From NCBI GenBank assembly GCA_937888775.1, contig CALAQT010000291.1, positions 1-16,912 on the forward strand: a DNA stretch of 16,912 bases, given 5' to 3'. Positions 1 through 6,390 of the stretch are shown in pieces. A model generated the notes under the pieces. It was given only the letters and a program-made list of their open reading frames with translations, made no database searches and had not been told where the DNA came from. Origin of the DNA: an uncultured Actinomycetes bacterium (GTDB taxonomy: Bacteria > Actinomycetota > Thermoleophilia > Solirubrobacterales > Solirubrobacteraceae). How positions within the stretch are numbered: position 1 is the stretch's first letter; each line of letters begins with the position of its first letter. The translations under genes were made by a program, and so were the position numbers.

Positions 1-386
1 GGCGAAGCTACCCCGCCACGTCCCTCACCTCACCCACGGAAGGAGCAGTAGCGCCGTAAAAAGGCGTGTAAAAAGAGAATTGGTGAGGCTTGTCGCGAAC
101 CTCTGGGCGGTCAATGGGCACCGCCGCCGAGGCCATCGGGGATTTTCATCGACGAGGGTTCTATCCCAACGTTCCCGCCGCTCGGGCGAGGGCGCCGCGG
201 GCACCGTAGCGCGGTCCTGACCGGGCCACGTGGCGCGGTCCTGACCGGGGCCACGGAGCGCTGTCCTGACCGGGGGCACGGAGCGCTGTGGCGCGGATCG
301 ACAAGAAGCCCTGCGCGCGATGACTGGCAGCCTGCGCGCGCTGTCGGTAGCTTGGGATACGTCTTTGCGAGCGACGAGGAGAACCT
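1..386. other. Upstream non-coding region
   Basis: No reading frame here has a convincing start, ribosome binding site or recognisable family; the open frames on the minus strand are GC-rich, low-complexity arginine/proline translations typical of shadows. The region contains a small hairpin (CGCC at 52-55 with GGCG at 63-66 around an A-rich loop), the GC-rich tandem repeat at 209-289, and a second small duplication of CTGCGCGCG at 311-319 and 332-340. It presumably carries the promoter of the downstream operon, but I cannot identify a confident -35/-10 pair. Confidence 0.6.
209..289. repeat. Imperfect 24-25 bp tandem repeat, about 3.3 copies
   Basis: Three consecutive units begin at 209, 233 and 258, and a partial fourth begins at 283. 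Each unit begins GCGC(G/T)GTCCTGACCGGG and ends with a CACG-type tail. The first copy is 24 bp and the next two are 25 bp, differing by a few substitutions and one G indel. The shared core GTCCTGACC contains a GGTC/GACC inverted repeat in the first two copies. It sits 98 bp upstream of the first gene's start. It could be a multi-copy regulator binding site or a slippage-generated GC-rich repeat. Confidence 0.75.
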
Positions 387-1262
387 ATGGGCGAGGGCGA
401 GGGCGAGCTTCTGGCTCTGTACTGGACCGTGGCCGGTCCCGCGGACGTGCATGTGGGCCGCGAGTGGAGCACATTCGAGTGGCGTGACCGCTGCGCCGAG
501 GCCCAGCGGGTCGGCTTCAAGGGCCTGGGGCTATGGCACGCCGACATCGAGCACCAGCTGCAGACCCGGAGCCTGGCCGAGATGAAGCAGATCTTCGACG
601 ACGCCGGCCTGACGTATCTCCAGGTGGAGTTCCTGGCCGACTTCTTCGTGCCCGAGGGAGAGCCGGCGCGTGCGGAGTCAGACGCCCGGCGCAAGCTGCT
701 GTTCGATACCGCCGCGGTGTTTGACGCCCATCACATTAAGGTCGGCAATATCCCCGGGACCCCGTGCAAGATGGACCGGTTGATCGAGTCCTTCGCGCAG
801 CTGTGCGAGGAAGCAGCGCAGCACACCGCCGCCAAGGTCGTCTACGAGTTCATGCCCTTCGACGTCAACGTCGACACGCTTGACGCGGCGATCGAGCTGG
901 TCAGCGGCGCCAGCGCCGAGAACGGCGGATTGGCGATCGACACCTGGCACTGCGCCAAGCTCGGGATCGCGCCGGCGGACCTGCGCCAGATCCCGCCGCA
1001 GCACTTCACCTGGGTCGAGCTGTCCGACGGGCAGCGCCAGAACATGCCCGACCTGGTCGACGAAACGGTCAATCACCGCCGGCTGCCGGGCGAGGGCGAG
1101 TTCGACATCCCCGCCTACGTCGAGGTCTGCCGGGCGGTCGGCTATCAGGGACCGTGGGGGGTCGAGGTGCTGTCGGCGGAGCTGCGCAGCCTGCCGATCG
1201 AAGAGGAATTCCAGCGAGCCTACGAGACGACCGCCGCCCAGTTGCGCGCCGGCGTCGCGTGA
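387..1262 (+). CDS. Sugar phosphate isomerase/epimerase-like TIM-barrel protein
   Basis: A 291-residue protein of the xylose-isomerase-like (AP endonuclease 2 / COG1082) TIM-barrel family, cytoplasmic, expected to isomerise or epimerise a sugar or keto-polyol with a divalent metal. Barrel-strand motifs with likely metal ligands are visible: E154 (VYEFMPF), D185 and H188 (AIDTWH), H230 (VNHRRLPGEGEFD) and E260 (GVEVLS). At the strand where many relatives have a histidine before an acidic residue, this protein reads WVELSDG, placing E211 there. The ATG start is preceded by GAGGAG at 376-381. It is the first gene of an operon with the E1 pairs; the next start is 15 bp after its stop. Alternatives within the fold include a sugar-acid epimerase, a hydroxypyruvate-isomerase-like enzyme, an inosose-dehydratase-like lyase, or a distant C-glycoside-cleaving subunit. 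The family is clear; the substrate is not. Confidence 0.85.
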   Translation: MGEGEGELLALYWTVAGPADVHVGREWSTFEWRDRCAEAQRVGFKGLGLWHADIEHQLQTRSLAEMKQIFDDAGLTYLQVEFLADFFVPEGEPARAESDARRKLLFDTAAVFDAHHIKVGNIPGTPCKMDRLIESFAQLCEEAAQHTAAKVVYEFMPFDVNVDTLDAAIELVSGASAENGGLAIDTWHCAKLGIAPADLRQIPPQHFTWVELSDGQRQNMPDLVDETVNHRRLPGEGEFDIPAYVEVCRAVGYQGPWGVEVLSAELRSLPIEEEFQRAYETTAAQLRAGVA

Positions 1263-1277
1263 GAGGAGACTGACACC

Positions 1278-2315
1278 ATGAGTGACACCGAACTGACCGA
1301 TGACCGTCTGGTCTGGATCTACACCCAGATGCTGCGGATCCGCGAATTCGAGGAGCGGGTCAAGGGGACCTTCGAGGAATACCCGGGCGTGATCCGCGGC
1401 CACACCCATCTGGCCGATGGCGCCGAGGCCTCGATCGTGGGCTCGCTGGCCGCGCTTGAACCCGACGACCAGCTGATGGCCACCTACCGCTGCCACGGCT
1501 ATCCGATCGTGCTGGGCACCGACGTCAAGGCGATGATGGCCGAGATCTACGGTCGCAGCACCGGCCTGTGCGGCGGCTACGGCGGCTCGATGCACCTGGT
1601 CGATACCGAGCGCGGCTTCATGGGCACTTCGGGGATCGTCGGGCAGGGCATCCCCCAGGCCACCGGGGTCGCCTACGCGGCACAGATCCGGAATCGGTCG
1701 GACCCGCCCCAGGTCGTGCTGTGCTTCTTCGGCGATGGCGCCTCCAAGCAGGGGGCGTTCTCGGAGTCGCTCAACGTGGCGTCGCTGTGGAAGCTGCCGA
1801 TCGTCTACGTGATGGAGAACAACTCCTACAACGTGGTCACCCGCTCAGAGCAGGAGGACGCCAACGCCGCGGCCGGCGAGCCGCTGGCGGTCAAGGCGAA
1901 GGCGTTCTCGATGCCCGGCGTGACCGTTGACGGCAACGACCCCATCGCCGTGTACGAGCACGTCAAGATGGCGGTCGACCGTGCCCGGGCGGGCGAGGGG
2001 CCGACGCTGGTGGAGTCAAAGGTCTACCGGCTCAGCGCCCACGGCAACATCATCGTCCCGCCCGGCATCCCGCTGCACTACCCCGAGCATGAGGCGATCG
2101 AGGTCTTCGGCGCGCGCGAGGAGTACGAGGCGGCCAAGCGCGGGGATCCGGTGCCACGCTTCCGGGCCCGGCTGGTCAGCGACGGCAAGCTGACCGCCGA
2201 GCAGGCCGACGCGATCGCCGACGAGGTCCGCCGGGAGATGCAGGCTGCGGTGCAGTTCGGCATCGACAGCCCGCTGCCGGAGCCCGAAGAAGCCCTCAAA
2301 TACGTCTACGCCTGA
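1278..2315 (+). CDS. ThDP-dependent 2-oxoacid/acetoin dehydrogenase E1 alpha subunit (divergent copy 1)
   Basis: A 345-residue E1 alpha subunit (PdhA/AcoA family), which with the beta subunit decarboxylates a 2-oxoacid or cleaves an acyloin using thiamine diphosphate. The diphosphate-binding motif is present: GDG at 152-154 and the closing NN at 181-182, with the FFGDGASKQG context. The family block GRSTGLCGGYGGSMHLVD lies at about 92-109. Length is usual for the bacterial alpha family. The loop near the active site is unusual: after KVYRLSAHG it reads NIIVPPGIPLHYPE (about 249-275), lacking the D...YR element seen in the second alpha copy. The ATG start has GAGAGGAG at 1261-1268. Its beta partner starts 23 bp downstream. 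The family is secure; the substrate is unknown, and the altered loop argues against calling it pyruvate dehydrogenase. Confidence 0.92.
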   Translation: MSDTELTDDRLVWIYTQMLRIREFEERVKGTFEEYPGVIRGHTHLADGAEASIVGSLAALEPDDQLMATYRCHGYPIVLGTDVKAMMAEIYGRSTGLCGGYGGSMHLVDTERGFMGTSGIVGQGIPQATGVAYAAQIRNRSDPPQVVLCFFGDGASKQGAFSESLNVASLWKLPIVYVMENNSYNVVTRSEQEDANAAAGEPLAVKAKAFSMPGVTVDGNDPIAVYEHVKMAVDRARAGEGPTLVESKVYRLSAHGNIIVPPGIPLHYPEHEAIEVFGAREEYEAAKRGDPVPRFRARLVSDGKLTAEQADAIADEVRREMQAAVQFGIDSPLPEPEEALKYVYA

Positions 2316-2337
2316 TCCGCCCAAGGAGGCGACTTCC

Positions 2338-3318
2338 ATGGCCCGCGAGCTTCCCTACATTGTGGCAATCAACGAGGCGATCCACGGAGAGATGGCGCGT
2401 GACGACAGCGTGCTCTACTTCGGACAGAACCTCGCCACGACCGAGAACGACGAATTCGTGAAGGCCTACGGCCACGATCGCGTTCGCGTCACGCCGATCT
2501 CCGAGACCGCGGAGATCGGGATGGCGGTCGGCGCGGCGCTGGCCGGCATGCGGCCGGTGGTCGAGCTGTACATGGCCGAGTTCCTGCTGGTGGCGATGGA
2601 TCAGGTCGTCAACGAGGCCCCGCGCTTTCGTTACATGAGCGGCGGCAAGGTCAAGGTCCCGCTGGTGCTCAAGGCGGGCTACGGGTTCACCGCCGGCTGG
2701 GCGGGCCAGCACACGGGCTCGATCTACAGCATGTTCCTCGGGATCCCGGGGCTGAAGGTGGCGCTCCCGGCGACCGCCGCCGATGCCAAGGGGCTGATGG
2801 CCACCGCGATCAGGGACGACAACCCGGTCTGCTTCTTCCATCACTACCTGCTGACGCTGGAGCCGGGCGAGGTCCCCGAAGGCGAGTACCTCGTGCCGTT
2901 CGGCCAGGCGGACGTGCGCCGTTCTGGCGGCGACGTCACGATCGTCGCCACGGGCTGGATGGTGGGCAAGGCGCTGGCCGCGGCCGAGTCGCTGGCGTCC
3001 GAGGGGATCGAGGCCGAGGTGATCGATCCGCGCACGCTCGCGCCGCTGGACACCGAGACGATCCTGACCTCGGTGGCCAAGACCGGCCGGGTGGTGCTCG
3101 TCGACCAGGCCCCACGGCACGCATCGGCGGCGGCCCTGATCTCGGCGGAGATCGCCGATCACGGGTTCTCGTCGCTGAAGGCCCCGATCAAGCTGGTGAC
3201 CGCGCACGACGTGACGGTGCCCTACAGCGAGCCGATGGAGGCGTTCGTACTCCCCGACGAGGCCAAGATCGTCGGCGCCGTGCGCCAGGTCCTCGGAAAC
3301 GCGCCCGTCGCCGCGTAG
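2338..3318 (+). CDS. ThDP-dependent 2-oxoacid/acetoin dehydrogenase E1 beta subunit (divergent copy 1)
   Basis: A 326-residue E1 beta subunit (transketolase-like pyrimidine-binding domain about 5-175, C-terminal transketolase domain about 190-315) that should pair with the preceding alpha subunit. The glutamate that activates the ThDP aminopyrimidine is retained (E56 in TPISE), as is the active-site histidine (H125 in GQHTG). Several conserved blocks are altered compared with the second beta copy in this window: GEDV is GQNL at 29-32, QHSQ is QHTG, and the C-terminal EA..GGFGAE block is replaced by QAPRHASAAALISAE. The ATG at 2338 has a near-perfect Shine-Dalgarno AAGGAGG at 2323-2329. Both active-site residues remain, so it is likely active, perhaps with a changed substrate or a changed E2 interaction. 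Confidence 0.92.
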   Translation: MARELPYIVAINEAIHGEMARDDSVLYFGQNLATTENDEFVKAYGHDRVRVTPISETAEIGMAVGAALAGMRPVVELYMAEFLLVAMDQVVNEAPRFRYMSGGKVKVPLVLKAGYGFTAGWAGQHTGSIYSMFLGIPGLKVALPATAADAKGLMATAIRDDNPVCFFHHYLLTLEPGEVPEGEYLVPFGQADVRRSGGDVTIVATGWMVGKALAAAESLASEGIEAEVIDPRTLAPLDTETILTSVAKTGRVVLVDQAPRHASAAALISAEIADHGFSSLKAPIKLVTAHDVTVPYSEPMEAFVLPDEAKIVGAVRQVLGNAPVAA

Positions 3319-3339
3319 TGTCGTGATTCAAATCGACAC
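3318..3339 (+). other. Small hairpin between the two E1 pairs
   Basis: GTGTCG (3318-3323) is perfectly complementary to CGACAC (3334-3339) around a 10-nt loop. It starts at the last base of the first beta stop codon and fills most of the 35-bp gap before the second alpha gene. No T-run follows, so it is not a typical intrinsic terminator. It might separate expression of the two pairs or protect an mRNA end; it may also be chance. Confidence 0.35.
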
Positions 3340-3353
3340 ACCAGCCCAGGTCG

Positions 3354-4364
3354 ATGGCGCGTTCTAAGCGCTCCACTGCCGCGTCGCGGTCGCTTGACCG
3401 TGACGCGGCGCTGGGACTCCTGGGGACGATGTGGCGGATCCGGTGCTTTGAGGAGCGCGTGGCGCGCCTGAAGCGCAACCTGCAGGTCCACGGGCTGATC
3501 CATCTCAGCATCGGTGGCGAGGGCGTGGCAGCGGCCGTGTGCGGGCAGCTGCGCGACGACGACAACGTCTACAGCGGCCATCGCGCGCACGGCCATGCGC
3601 TCGCCAAGGGTGCGCCGATGGACCGGGTGATGGCCGAGCTGATGGGGCGCACTGACGGCCTCTGCCGCGGGCTGGGAGGCTCGATGCATCTGGTCGATCG
3701 TGAGCACGGGCTGCTGGGCGCCACCGGCGTGGTCGGCGGCAATCTCCCGCTGGCGGCGGGGAGCGCGCTGGCCGCGCGGCTACGGCGGACCGATCAGGTG
3801 ACGGTCGTGTTCTTCGGCGACGGTGCGGTCCAGGCCGGGCATTTCAACGAGTCGGTCAACCTCGCCGCGCTCTGGGAGCTGCCGCTGATCTTCGTGTGTG
3901 AGAACAACGGGATGGCCGAGTTCACCGCGCGCTCCGAGCACTCAAAGGTGGAGCTGGTGTGCGACGTGGTGGCGCCCTACGGGTTTGAGCGCCAGACGGT
4001 CGACGGGGGTGACGTGCCGGCGTTGTGGAGCGCGTTCGGGGGCTATCTGAACGCCGCCCGCCAGGGACGCGGACCGCTGCTGCTGGAATGTCTCACCCAC
4101 CGCCGCCGGGGCCATTACGAGGGCGACGCGCAGACCTACAGGGACACGCTGGCCGAGGCGGAATGGCAAGCGCTGGATCCGCTGGCGCGACTTCAGTTCC
4201 ACGCGATCGCGCAGGGATGGCTCGACGAGGCGGCAGCCGAGGCGCTGGAGCGAGACGCCCAGGCCGAGGTCGAGGCAGCGTTGGCGTTCGCGCGGGAGAG
4301 CCCGTTCCCCGAACCCGCTGTGGCAGCTGAGATGGTCTACGCCGGCGCAAACCGCGAGGGCTGA
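3354..4364 (+). CDS. ThDP-dependent 2-oxoacid/acetoin dehydrogenase E1 alpha subunit (canonical copy 2)
   Basis: A 336-residue E1 alpha subunit with canonical features. The ThDP motif starts with GDG at 155-157 and ends with NN at 184-185. The block GRTDGLCRGLGGSMHLVD is at about 98-115. The loop RRRGHYEGDAQTYRD at about 250-264 holds H254, D258 and Y262-R263 in the usual order. It differs clearly from the first alpha copy outside these motifs, so this is an old paralogue pair rather than a recent duplication. The ATG has only AGG at 3348-3350 close upstream, a weak ribosome site; the next in-frame ATG (in GTMWRIR) would remove the first helix, so 3354 is kept. The beta partner starts 11 bp after its stop. 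Acetoin, pyruvate and branched-chain oxoacid specificities cannot be separated by eye. Confidence 0.92.
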   Translation: MARSKRSTAASRSLDRDAALGLLGTMWRIRCFEERVARLKRNLQVHGLIHLSIGGEGVAAAVCGQLRDDDNVYSGHRAHGHALAKGAPMDRVMAELMGRTDGLCRGLGGSMHLVDREHGLLGATGVVGGNLPLAAGSALAARLRRTDQVTVVFFGDGAVQAGHFNESVNLAALWELPLIFVCENNGMAEFTARSEHSKVELVCDVVAPYGFERQTVDGGDVPALWSAFGGYLNAARQGRGPLLLECLTHRRRGHYEGDAQTYRDTLAEAEWQALDPLARLQFHAIAQGWLDEAAAEALERDAQAEVEAALAFARESPFPEPAVAAEMVYAGANREG

Positions 4365-4374
4365 AGGCACCATC

Positions 4375-5409
4375 GTGAGCGACTCGGACACGACGTTCGT
4401 AAAGGCCATCAACGTCGCCCTGGCCAGCGCGATGCGCGCCGACGAGCGCGTGATCGTGCTCGGAGAGGACGTAGCCGAGGGCGGGCCCTACACGGCCACG
4501 GCGGATCTGGCCCAGGAGTTCGGTACCGAGCGGGTCCGCAACACCCCGATCAGCGAGGGCGCCGTCTGCGGCGTGGCGATCGGCGCGGCCCAGTCGGGCC
4601 TGCGGCCGGTCGTCGAGATCATGTTCATCGACTTCATCACGCTCGCGCTGGACCAGCTCGTCAACCAGGCGGCCAAAGCGCACTTCATGTCCGGAGGCCA
4701 GTTGGAGGTTCCGCTCGTGCTGCGAACCCAGGGGGGCGCCGGCGGGCGCGCCGCCGCTCAGCACTCGCAGAGCCTGGAGGCGTGGCTGGTCCACGTACCC
4801 GGATTGAAGGTCGTGATGCCCAGCTGTGCGGCCGACGCCGCCGGGTTGCTGCTGAGCTCGATCGCCGACCCCAACCCGGTCGTGTTCGTCGAGAACAAGG
4901 CGCTCTACTTCCGCCGGGAACCGGCCCCGGCGCAACACCTGCCGCTGGCGCTGGGGCGCGCGCGGACCGTGCGCCCCGGTGACGATGTGACGATCGTCGC
5001 CCTGTCAAGGCTGGTGGGCGAGTCCATGGTGGCGGCGCAGCGGCTGGCGCAGGAGGGGATCGAGGCCGAGATCATCGATCCGCGGACGCTCACGCCGCTT
5101 GACCTGGAGACGATCGTCGAATCGGTGCAGCGAACCGGTCGGGTCGTGGTCGCCCACGAGGCGGTGCGGGTCGGAGGCTTTGGCGCCGAGCTCGTGGCGC
5201 AGATCCAGACCGCCGCGTTCGAGTACCTCGACGCGCCGGTGGAACGGGTCGGCGCGCCGTTTACGCCGGTGCCGCTCAGTCCGCCGCTGGAGGACGCCTA
5301 CCGGCCTGATTCCGAGCACGTGATCGCCGCCGTCCGGGTGGCGCTCGGACGGGCGCAACGCCAGGCGAGCCCCCTTGACCCCGGCGCCGTCTCGGCGCCG
5401 CAGCGGTGA
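4375..5409 (+). CDS. ThDP-dependent 2-oxoacid/acetoin dehydrogenase E1 beta subunit (canonical copy 2)
   Basis: A 344-residue E1 beta subunit with standard blocks: GEDV at 30-33, TPISE with catalytic E61, AAAQHSQS with H130, PGLKVVMPS at about 142-150, and the C-terminal EAVRVGGFGAELVAQI segment. It has an extra tail of about 15 residues rich in Pro, Ala and Gln. The GTG start at 4375 has GAAGG at 4363-4367 overlapping the stop of the alpha gene, so the pair should be translated together. No lipoyl-bearing E2 or E3 gene follows. The operon ends here and meets the repressor gene on the other strand after only 5 bp. Confidence 0.92.
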   Translation: MSDSDTTFVKAINVALASAMRADERVIVLGEDVAEGGPYTATADLAQEFGTERVRNTPISEGAVCGVAIGAAQSGLRPVVEIMFIDFITLALDQLVNQAAKAHFMSGGQLEVPLVLRTQGGAGGRAAAQHSQSLEAWLVHVPGLKVVMPSCAADAAGLLLSSIADPNPVVFVENKALYFRREPAPAQHLPLALGRARTVRPGDDVTIVALSRLVGESMVAAQRLAQEGIEAEIIDPRTLTPLDLETIVESVQRTGRVVVAHEAVRVGGFGAELVAQIQTAAFEYLDAPVERVGAPFTPVPLSPPLEDAYRPDSEHVIAAVRVALGRAQRQASPLDPGAVSAPQR

Positions 5410-5414
5410 TGATG

Positions 5415-6155
5415 CTAGGCCTCCTGGGGTACCACGATCAGCGAAGCGCCGGGTACGTGGGCGAGCATGTCGCGGTGGCGCAGCACGATCTCCAGGTTGC
5501 GCAGCGCCAGCATCGCGTGCTCGCGGCCGAGGCTCTCGGCCCGCGCGCCGGCGCGGCGCTCCACCGCGTCGATCAGCCCGAGGTGGTGATAGTGGGCGAT
5601 GATCAGGATCTCACGCGATTCCGGGAGCTCGGCCTCGGTCAGCACGAACGCGCTGGGTCCGGCGAACGGAAGCGAGACGATCCCGGCGATCGCGCGGTCG
5701 AGGAGCGGGCTGTCGGCGAGCGCCAGCAGACGCGCGTGGAAGCGCTCGTTGAGCTCGACGTAATGCTCGAAGGACTCGTAGTCGCCGCGGTGGATCAGCC
5801 CGCCGATCGCGTCGCTGATCGTGATCAGCGCGCGCAGATCACGCCGCTTGGCACCGCGCTCGGCGGCGAAGCGGGCGGCGGTGCCCTCCAGCGCTCCGCG
5901 CAACTCGATCGCGTCGCGAATGTCGGCCTGGGTGAACTCGCGCACCGTGTAGCCACCGCCCGGCAGCCGGCGCAACAGGCCCTCGTGCTCCAGCGCCGCC
6001 AGCGCCAAGCGCAAGGGGGTCCTCGACACGCCGAGGCGCTCCACCAGCGGCAGCTCGGACAGTCGTTCGTTGATCGCGAACTCGCCGCCGAGGATCAGCT
6101 CACGCAGGCGCAGCAGCGCCAGGGTGATCTGCGTTCTGTGGGCCGGATTAGCCAT
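5415..6155 (-). CDS. GntR-family transcriptional regulator, FCD (FadR-like) subfamily
   Basis: A 246-residue repressor-type regulator. The N-terminal winged helix-turn-helix (about 10-75) contains LVERLGVSRTPLRLALAALE and the wing GLLRRLPGGGYTV. The C-terminal FCD ligand domain (about 78-228) shows the expected helix motifs: LNERFH with H140, HHLGLIDAVE with H191, and REHA with H213, which would bind a metal and an organic-acid ligand. The frame is open to a GTG at 6275, but the start at 6155 (MANPAHRTQ) gives the normal family length and leaves the candidate operator at 6244-6260 outside the coding region. No strong ribosome site precedes 6155. It is divergent from the transporter operon and convergent with the E1 operon, so it most likely controls the former and itself. 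The ligand is probably a pathway acid. Confidence 0.9.
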   Translation of the reverse strand: MANPAHRTQITLALLRLRELILGGEFAINERLSELPLVERLGVSRTPLRLALAALEHEGLLRRLPGGGYTVREFTQADIRDAIELRGALEGTAARFAAERGAKRRDLRALITISDAIGGLIHRGDYESFEHYVELNERFHARLLALADSPLLDRAIAGIVSLPFAGPSAFVLTEAELPESREILIIAHYHHLGLIDAVERRAGARAESLGREHAMLALRNLEIVLRHRDMLAHVPGASLIVVPQEA

Positions 6156-6243
6156 CGACGTCGCCGCTGCACCCGTGTCATTCTGCGCGGTGCGCCGCGC
6201 ACCGAGACGCGGTGTGCGGGACAGTGTAAAGCCGGATCGATCG

Positions 6244-6260
6244 CTTGCATGCAGAACATT
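6244..6260 (+). promoter_or_regulatory. Candidate GntR operator, copy 1
   Basis: CTTGCATGCAGAACATT, matching the second copy at 15 of 17 positions in the same orientation. It contains the perfect 8-bp palindrome TGCATGCA. It lies 89 bp upstream of the chosen repressor start. Assignment to the adjacent FCD regulator is inferred from position and repetition. Confidence 0.55.
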
Positions 6261-6306
6261 GCCATAGGCCCCCACAAGCGGTTCGTTGAGGGCTTGTTAG
6301 GCCCTT

Positions 6307-6323
6307 CTTGCATACAGAACTTT
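6307..6323 (+). promoter_or_regulatory. Candidate GntR operator, copy 2
   Basis: CTTGCATACAGAACTTT, 63 bp after copy 1, which is six turns of B-DNA, placing both on the same helix face. It overlaps the TTGCAT -35 box of the plausible transporter promoter, so a bound repressor would block RNA polymerase and could loop with copy 1. Confidence 0.55.
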
Positions 6324-6336
6324 AGGCAGTTAGTAT
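6309..6336 (+). promoter_or_regulatory. Likely promoter of the transporter/catabolic operon
   Basis: TTGCAT (6309-6314) and TAGTAT (6331-6336) are separated by 16 bp, a reasonable sigma-70-type pair, about 55 bp upstream of the GTG start at 6391. The -35 is embedded in the repeated operator-like element. Confidence 0.5.
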
Positions 6337-6390
6337 CAACCGCCACTCGCCTCACCGGGGCGGGGGCCATCACTCGAGGAGGAGAGATAG

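Larger units (their letters stand above)
6156..6390. promoter_or_regulatory. Divergent control region between repressor and transporter operon
   Basis: This 235-bp gap is less GC-rich than its surroundings and holds both divergent promoters. It contains the 17-bp repeated element at 6244-6260 and 6307-6323, and a short inverted repeat AGGGC/GCCCT (6289-6293 and 6301-6305) between them. The plus-strand promoter is given separately. A weaker minus-strand promoter may be TTGATA (6339-6334) with a -10 near 6316-6311, which would also be covered by the right-hand element. GAGGAGGAG at 6376-6384 is the ribosome site of the binding-protein gene. Confidence 0.7.

Noticed and set aside
351..366. CTTGGGATACGTCTTT as a third GntR operator upstream of the E1 operon
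   Set aside because: Similarity to the 17-bp elements requires a gap and several mismatches; not above chance.
25..694. Overlapping minus-strand frames in the first 700 bases as a possible divergent gene
   Set aside because: Translations are low complexity and contain the translated tandem repeat; no convincing start or family similarity.
678..1595. Minus-strand open frame of 305 codons across the TIM-barrel and E1 alpha genes
   Set aside because: It crosses two real genes, has no recognisable domain, and arises from third-position GC bias.
2296..3207. Minus-strand open frame of 303 codons opposite E1 beta copy 1
   Set aside because: Antisense shadow with Arg/His-rich low-information translation.
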